A stretch of DNA of 7,126 nt. It comes from an uncultured Verrucomicrobiales bacterium (GTDB taxonomy: Bacteria; Verrucomicrobiota; Verrucomicrobiia; Verrucomicrobiales; Akkermansiaceae). The stretch is taken from NCBI GenBank assembly GCA_937969125.1, contig CALBVA010000126.1:1-7126 (forward strand), read 5' to 3'. Below are positions 6,476-7,126 of the stretch, piece by piece (the stretch's first letter is position 1; the number at the start of each line of letters is the position of its first letter). Under the pieces are notes generated by a model, which did no database searches, was not told where the DNA came from, and saw only the letters and a program-made list of their open reading frames with translations. Made by a program: the position numbers and the translations under genes.

Positions 6476-7126
6476 GCCCGCATTCTTCTCTGCAAGCCCT
6501 GGCGGGAAGTCCGGCTCCAGCTTTCGCTGGCAGTGATCCGGGCTCGTGATTAGCCTGATAGCCCAGAAGAGAACGCGGAAAATCCCCCGGACAAGCCATG
6601 ATCGCGCCTGCACTTCTTCCTCGCCATAAACCGGGAGATCCTCGTCGCTTATCGCCCGGGCCGCCATCTTGCCGGACATAATGGTCCCCTCGAAGCTGCC
6701 GATGTGAATGTGATTGTCCGTCCAGTCACCGGCCAGAGTGAGATTGGCGAACTGCGATTCTCCCGGCTTTAGCCGCCGATGTTTCTTCCCCGGTGGAGCC
6801 AGGGTGTAACGATCACTGGGGTTAACATTGGCATGATGGAAGGAGTCCGCACAGAGATCCCCCTCTCGAAAATCCGGCCAGAGAACGGGAAGCATCTTAC
6901 TTGAAAAAAAGTCACACTCCTCTTTCACTCGCGCGTTTTGCTCTTTTTGAAAGCTTAATCCCTCCTTTGACCCTGGTTCGGGAATCGTCTCCGGGTCAGT
7001 CATGGTATTGACGAAGTACGAAGCATTCCGTACATTCCACTCTTTCGGGAAATTCTCCGACTCCAGCACCAAAGAGTAGTCTGCGCCGATATCGAAGGGC
7101 TGACCAAAGGAGAGCATCATCGCAGG
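6467..7126 (-). CDS. FAD-dependent amine oxidase / phytoene-desaturase-like oxidoreductase, C-terminal part
   Basis: The minus-strand frame stays open to the right window edge, so the N-terminal part, including the expected GxGxxG FAD-binding motif, lies outside. About 220 residues are visible. The diagnostic C-terminal flavin motif lies at about 6650-6745: NLTLAGDWTDN followed by IGSFEGTIMSGKMAARAI, matching 'fLAGdwt...gsvEgAvlSGr.aA' of the amine oxidase, phytoene desaturase and HpnE superfamily, in which it closes over the FAD. Before it, PSDRYTLAPPGKKHRRL resembles the substrate-side loop of these enzymes. After it an extra tail of about 60 residues contains an aromatic amphipathic stretch (WLVRGIFRVLFWAIRLI), which could attach the enzyme to a membrane. 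The substrate (carotenoid, other isoprenoid or amine) cannot be decided from this part. The first ATG in the window (7120) is internal: upstream codons GCG and CCT continue the frame. The gene is convergent with the unknown gene and overlaps its end. Confidence 0.85.
   Translation of the reverse strand, partial: PAMMLSFGQPFDIGADYSLVLESENFPKEWNVRNASYFVNTMTDPETIPEPGSKEGLSFQKEQNARVKEECDFFSSKMLPVLWPDFREGDLCADSFHHANVNPSDRYTLAPPGKKHRRLKPGESQFANLTLAGDWTDNHIHIGSFEGTIMSGKMAARAISDEDLPVYGEEEVQARSWLVRGIFRVLFWAIRLITSPDHCQRKLEPDFPPGLAEKNAGSR

Noticed and set aside
1..7126. CRISPR array, tRNA or rRNA genes, or a complete insertion sequence with terminal repeats
   Set aside because: No regularly spaced direct repeats, no cloverleaf-like sequence and no flanking IS ends were seen on reading both strands.

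Overview
The window reads like a chromosomal segment of a Gram-negative bacterium with moderately high G+C. A PVC-group organism, most likely a member of Verrucomicrobiota, fits best. That guess rests on gene style only: a secreted redoxin with an NHCP motif, a very large Ser/Thr kinase fused to an ATPase, and an amine-oxidase-type flavoenzyme. No marker gene is present, so the assignment is tentative.

Left part (1-1531). The 5' half of an exported redoxin-like gene runs leftward off the window edge. Divergent from it is a type II toxin-antitoxin operon: an Xre/MbcA/ParS-type antitoxin (354-839) followed 27 bp later by a RES-domain toxin (867-1337). Its promoter region holds a near-consensus -35 and a plausible -10 placed so that the mRNA would begin about 3 nt before the antitoxin ATG. 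AATGATGA/TCGTCATT half-sites overlap the -10, as expected for an autoregulated operon. Directly after the toxin stop lies a 3' remnant of a transposase-like gene (about 1340-1531), so this segment looks like accessory DNA.

Middle (1532-6475). A 200-bp non-coding stretch with small inverted repeats leads into a 1273-residue protein. It has a complete Hanks-type Ser/Thr kinase domain, then a AAA/STAND-like ATPase domain with intact Walker A and B motifs, then a long alpha-helical, TPR-like C-terminal half. Six bases after its stop begins a 304-residue protein that I cannot assign to a family. The tight spacing and lack of a good ribosome binding site suggest translational coupling, so the two probably form one operon. 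The kinase-ATPase would be a signal-integrating cytoplasmic regulator and the small protein a candidate partner or substrate.

Right part (6467-7126). The 3' end of an FAD-dependent amine oxidase/phytoene-desaturase-like oxidoreductase runs on the minus strand. Its stop overlaps the end of the unknown gene tail to tail by 9 bp.

The most likely place for undescribed biology is the kinase-ATPase plus unknown-protein pair. The TA module is a recognisable family with an unusual leaderless-looking promoter. No RNA gene, CRISPR array or intact insertion sequence was seen.
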